In this document: positions 61,309-64,000 of the stretch, one piece after another
Layout: every line of letters begins with the position of its first letter
Numbering within the stretch: position 1 is the stretch's first letter
Assembly: GCA_031550605.1 (NCBI GenBank)
Contig: JAVBOK010000049.1
Coordinates: forward strand, 1-64,000
Length of the DNA: 64,000 bases
Reading direction: 5' to 3'
Source: FLUQ01 sp031550605
Lineage (GTDB): Bacteria > Desulfobacterota > Desulfovibrionia > Desulfovibrionales > Desulfovibrionaceae
Translations under genes and position numbers: made by a program
Notes under the pieces: generated by a model
Seen by the model: the letters and a program-made list of their open reading frames with translations, nothing else
The model's database searches: none
What the model was told of the DNA's origin: nothing

Positions 61309-63552
61309 TTACTCTTCGTCCTCTTTGCCCCCCTGGCGGTAGCGGCAGTTCTTTTCGGGACAGCCGACGTATTTGCGGCCCTTGAAGTTCTTTTGCACCA
61401 GCACGGGGGAACCGCATTTGGGGCATGCGCCTTCCACGGGAAAATCCCAGAGCGCGAAATCGCATCGGGGATACTGGTCGCAGGAATAAAAGACCTTGCC
61501 GCGTTTGGAGCTTTTTTCGACCAGCATGCCCTTGCCGCATTTGGGACAGGGCACGCCGGTGGAAAAGGGCGCGGCGTAAGTGCATTTGGGGTATCCGGTG
61601 CAGGCGATGAAGCGGCTGCCGGTGCGGGATTTTTTGACCACCAGGTCGGATGCGCACTGGGGGCACTTGCCCACGGAAGGCAGGACCTCTTTTTCCCGTT
61701 CCGCCAGGTGCACGACGCCGTTTTCGTCACGGGTGAAGTTGCTGGTGAAGGTGCAGCCGGGGTAGCCGGTGCAGGCCAGAAACTGTCCGGCCTTGCCGAA
61801 TTTGATCACCGTGTCCTTGCCGCAGGCGGGGCAGGCAAGGCCGGAAGGCACGCCGGTCTTCACGCTGGCCATGGCCCTGGAGGCCGCATCAAGAGCGGGG
61901 TTGAAACCGCCGGTGAAGCGGTCCAGCAAGTTGACCCAGTTTTCGCCGCCCTCGGCCACCTTGTCCAGGTTGTCTTCCATCTGGGCGGTGAAGCTTACGT
62001 CCATAAGATGAACGAAATGCTCCTTCAGCAGATCGGTGACGATTTCCCCCAGGTCCGTGGGCGCGAAGCTTTTTTCTTCCATGCGCACGTATTCGCGGTC
62101 CTGCAGGGTGGAAATGATGCTGGCGTACGTGGAGGGGCGGCCGATGCCCTTGTCTTCCAGTTCCTTGATCAGCGTGGATTCGGAATAGCGGGCCGGGGGC
62201 TGGGTGAACTTCTGTTCTTTTTCCAGTTTGTCCAGGCTGAGGGTCTGGCCGGCTTTCAGCGGCGGCAGGTCCACCGCGTCTTCCGTTTTTTGCGGGGACA
62301 GGGCCTGAAAACCGGGGAACAACACCTGCTCGCCCTTGGCCCGCCAGGTCGTTTTGGCGCAGTCCACGGTGGCGGTGGTGTCCAGCACCCTGGCGCCGGC
62401 CATCTGCGAGGCCGTGAACCGGGTCCAGATCAGGCGGTAGAGGTTGAACTGTTCCGCCGTCAGGTGGCTTTTCACGCTGTCCGGAGTGATGGACACATCC
62501 ACGGGCCGGATGGCTTCGTGGGCGTCCTGGGCGCTGCCCCTGGATTTGAAAAAGCGGGGTTTGGCCGGATAATGGTCCGGACCGTACGTTTTGACGATGA
62601 ACTCCCTGGCCGCGTTTCTGGCTTCATCCGCGATGCGCACGGAATCGGTGCGCAGGTAGGTGATCAGCGCCGTGGTTCCGCGTTCGCCCAGGTCCAGGCC
62701 TTCGTACAGGCGCTGGGCGATGTTCATGGTCCGCTTGGCCGTGTACCCCAGACGCTGGTTGGCGTTCTGCTGCAGCGTGGACGTGATGAAGGGCGGGGGC
62801 GGGGTTTTTTCCCGCTCTTTGGCCTCTACCGATTCCACGACAAAGGTCCCGCCCCGGATGCGCTTTTCCAGGGTCAGGGCTTCCTGTTCGTTGCGGACCA
62901 CGGCTTTTTTCCCGTCGATTTTGCTCAGATCGGTGCGGAAAACCGGCGGATGGTCCGCCCCCAGATGCGCCTTGAAATTCCAGTATTCTTCGGGGACAAA
63001 GGCCCGGCGTTCCTGCTCGCGCTCCACGATGATGCGCAAAGCCACGGACTGCACCCGGCCGGCGGAAATGCCGCGTTTGACCTTTTTCCACAGCAGGGGT
63101 GAAAGTTTGTAGCCCACCAGGCGATCCAGCACGCGCCGGGCCTGCTGGGCGTCGAACAGGTCGCTGTTCAGGGGGCGCGGGTGTTCCAGGGCTTCCTTGA
63201 CCGCGCGGGCCGTAATTTCGTTGAACTGGATGCGCTGGATGTCGGTGTTGGCGTCCTTGATCAGTTCCGCCACGTGCCAGGCGATGGCTTCCCCTTCGCG
63301 GTCGGGGTCGGGGGCCAGATAGACGTGCCCCGCTTTGGCCGCGGCCGTTTTCAGCTCGGCGACGATTTTTTCCTTGCCCTTGATGACCTCGTAGGCCGGG
63401 GCGTAGCCGTTCGCCTCATCCACGCCGATGACGCTGGTAGGCAGGTCGCGCACATGTCCCACGCTGGCCTGCACCATATAGTTTCCGCCCAGGAATTTGC
63501 GGATGGTTTTCACCTTGGCCGGCGATTCCACAATGATGAGGTCTTTTGCCAT
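61309..63552 (-). CDS. topA: DNA topoisomerase I
   Basis: A type IA enzyme that relaxes negative supercoils. The 747-residue protein has a TOPRIM start (LIIVESPAKVKTIRKFLG; DPDREGEAIAWH near residue 105), the active-site Tyr in ITYLRTDSVR and KGIGRPSTYASII. Four C-terminal Cys4 zinc ribbons follow (CPACG..C, CPQCA..C, CPKCG..C, CPKCG..C). It is complete, and divergent from the M48 gene. Confidence 0.97.
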   Translation of the reverse strand: MAKDLIIVESPAKVKTIRKFLGGNYMVQASVGHVRDLPTSVIGVDEANGYAPAYEVIKGKEKIVAELKTAAAKAGHVYLAPDPDREGEAIAWHVAELIKDANTDIQRIQFNEITARAVKEALEHPRPLNSDLFDAQQARRVLDRLVGYKLSPLLWKKVKRGISAGRVQSVALRIIVEREQERRAFVPEEYWNFKAHLGADHPPVFRTDLSKIDGKKAVVRNEQEALTLEKRIRGGTFVVESVEAKEREKTPPPPFITSTLQQNANQRLGYTAKRTMNIAQRLYEGLDLGERGTTALITYLRTDSVRIADEARNAAREFIVKTYGPDHYPAKPRFFKSRGSAQDAHEAIRPVDVSITPDSVKSHLTAEQFNLYRLIWTRFTASQMAGARVLDTTATVDCAKTTWRAKGEQVLFPGFQALSPQKTEDAVDLPPLKAGQTLSLDKLEKEQKFTQPPARYSESTLIKELEDKGIGRPSTYASIISTLQDREYVRMEEKSFAPTDLGEIVTDLLKEHFVHLMDVSFTAQMEDNLDKVAEGGENWVNLLDRFTGGFNPALDAASRAMASVKTGVPSGLACPACGKDTVIKFGKAGQFLACTGYPGCTFTSNFTRDENGVVHLAEREKEVLPSVGKCPQCASDLVVKKSRTGSRFIACTGYPKCTYAAPFSTGVPCPKCGKGMLVEKSSKRGKVFYSCDQYPRCDFALWDFPVEGACPKCGSPVLVQKNFKGRKYVGCPEKNCRYRQGGKEDEE

Positions 63553-63663
63553 GCTCCGCCCTTGTTTCCCTGAACGGCCTGTTCTATATTCAGGGTGTTG
63601 AGAATTTCAGGGGCAAGATACGTCATTAGCCATGAAGGTCAAGTCAGGTTGCGGGGGAAAGCC
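63553..63663. promoter_or_regulatory. Divergent topA / M48 intergenic region
   Basis: This 111-base region must hold both promoters. AAGGGCGGAG serves as the topA ribosome-binding site. No -10/-35 pair stands out. Confidence 0.3.
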
Positions 63664-64000
63664 ATGCTTTGTCGCAGTGGAAGTTCGCTTGTCCGGATGG
63701 GGCTGCCGGTTCTGGCCGCGCTGCTGCTTTCGGCCTGCGCCACGGTCCCGTATACCGGCCGTTCGCAGTATATCGCCATGAGCCCGGCCGAAGAAATGCG
63801 GCTCGGCGCGCAGGCCTCGCGCCAGGTGCTGCAGAAAGAACCCGAGGAAAAGGGCACCGCCCGTGCGGAACGCGTGATCCGGACGGGCCGGCGCATCGCG
63901 GCGGTGGCGGACAGGCCGGATTTCGCATGGGAATTCCACACCATTCCCGGCAAGGATCTGAACGCGTTCTGCCTGCCGGGGGGCAAGGTGTTCGTGTACA
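63664..64000 (+). CDS. M48-family metalloprotease lipoprotein (partial, runs off the window)
   Basis: Only the first ~112 codons are present. The start is ATG at 63664 with GGGGGAAAG upstream. The signal segment ends with a lipobox (LLLSAC), then TVPYTGRSQYIAMSPAEEMRLGAQASRQVL and the conserved WEFHTIPGKDLNAFCLPGGKVFVY at the end of the window. This is characteristic of M48 lipoprotein peptidases (LoiP/BepA/YcaL-like) that take part in outer-membrane protein quality control. The HEXXH site lies beyond the window. Confidence 0.88.
   Translation, partial: MLCRSGSSLVRMGLPVLAALLLSACATVPYTGRSQYIAMSPAEEMRLGAQASRQVLQKEPEEKGTARAERVIRTGRRIAAVADRPDFAWEFHTIPGKDLNAFCLPGGKVFVY

Overview
The window is one high-GC bacterial contig, 64 kb long, that most resembles a Desulfovibrionaceae genome (Desulfovibrio and relatives). 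The reasons are a flavoredoxin-like protein, a complex I lacking the NADH-oxidising subunits, a hydroxybutyrate locus under sigma-54 control, a TAXI-type TRAP transporter, and the dnaA-dnaN-gyrB order at the left end. This placement is an inference from gene content; no rRNA is present. I see no tRNA, rRNA, CRISPR array, insertion sequence or prophage.

Layout. 0-5.3 kb: replication block gyrB, dnaN, dnaA (all minus). The first ~235 bases look like a damaged second copy of the gyrB 3' end and are probably a contig-edge artefact. 5.5-8.4 kb: an M23 peptidase, a MerR-like regulator and a small membrane protein. 8.4-20.5 kb: a 13-gene complex I operon, nuoABCDHIJK, two extra MrpD/NuoL-like antiporter subunits around a small membrane protein, then nuoM and nuoN, with a promoter and a ~220-base structured leader upstream. 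21-31.8 kb: a DUF1786 protein, phenylacetate-CoA ligase, DUF4390 plus an NtrY-like sensor kinase, a radical SAM protein and a giant AsmA-like DUF748 protein. 32-37 kb: an amino-acid-type ABC importer co-transcribed with an FAH-family enzyme, and a divergent flavoredoxin. 37-46 kb: a long minus-strand block joining envelope genes (waaA, ddl, an HD protein, paired lipoproteins) to a compact acyl-chain set (acyltransferase, ACP, ketosynthase, FAD oxidoreductase, ketoreductase, small lipoprotein). 46-51 kb: hisD, purC, fabI and a family 2 glycosyltransferase. 51-54.3 kb: a TAXI TRAP transporter. 54.6-59.6 kb: a 3-hydroxybutyrate catabolic operon with its sigma-54 activator. 59.7-64 kb: a fused membrane spermidine-synthase-like protein, topA and the start of an M48 lipoprotein peptidase.

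Two points stand out. (1) The hydroxybutyrate operon has a -24/-12 promoter and three near-identical 14-base dyads (TCTC-N6-GAGA) placed like activator sites, two of them at the 3' end of the activator gene. (2) The 41-46 kb acyl-chain set is not a housekeeping fatty acid cluster and could make an uncharacterised envelope lipid or polyene-like product. Intergenic regions also carry several families of short palindromic or composite repeats, including a 117-base element present in two full copies and one partial copy.
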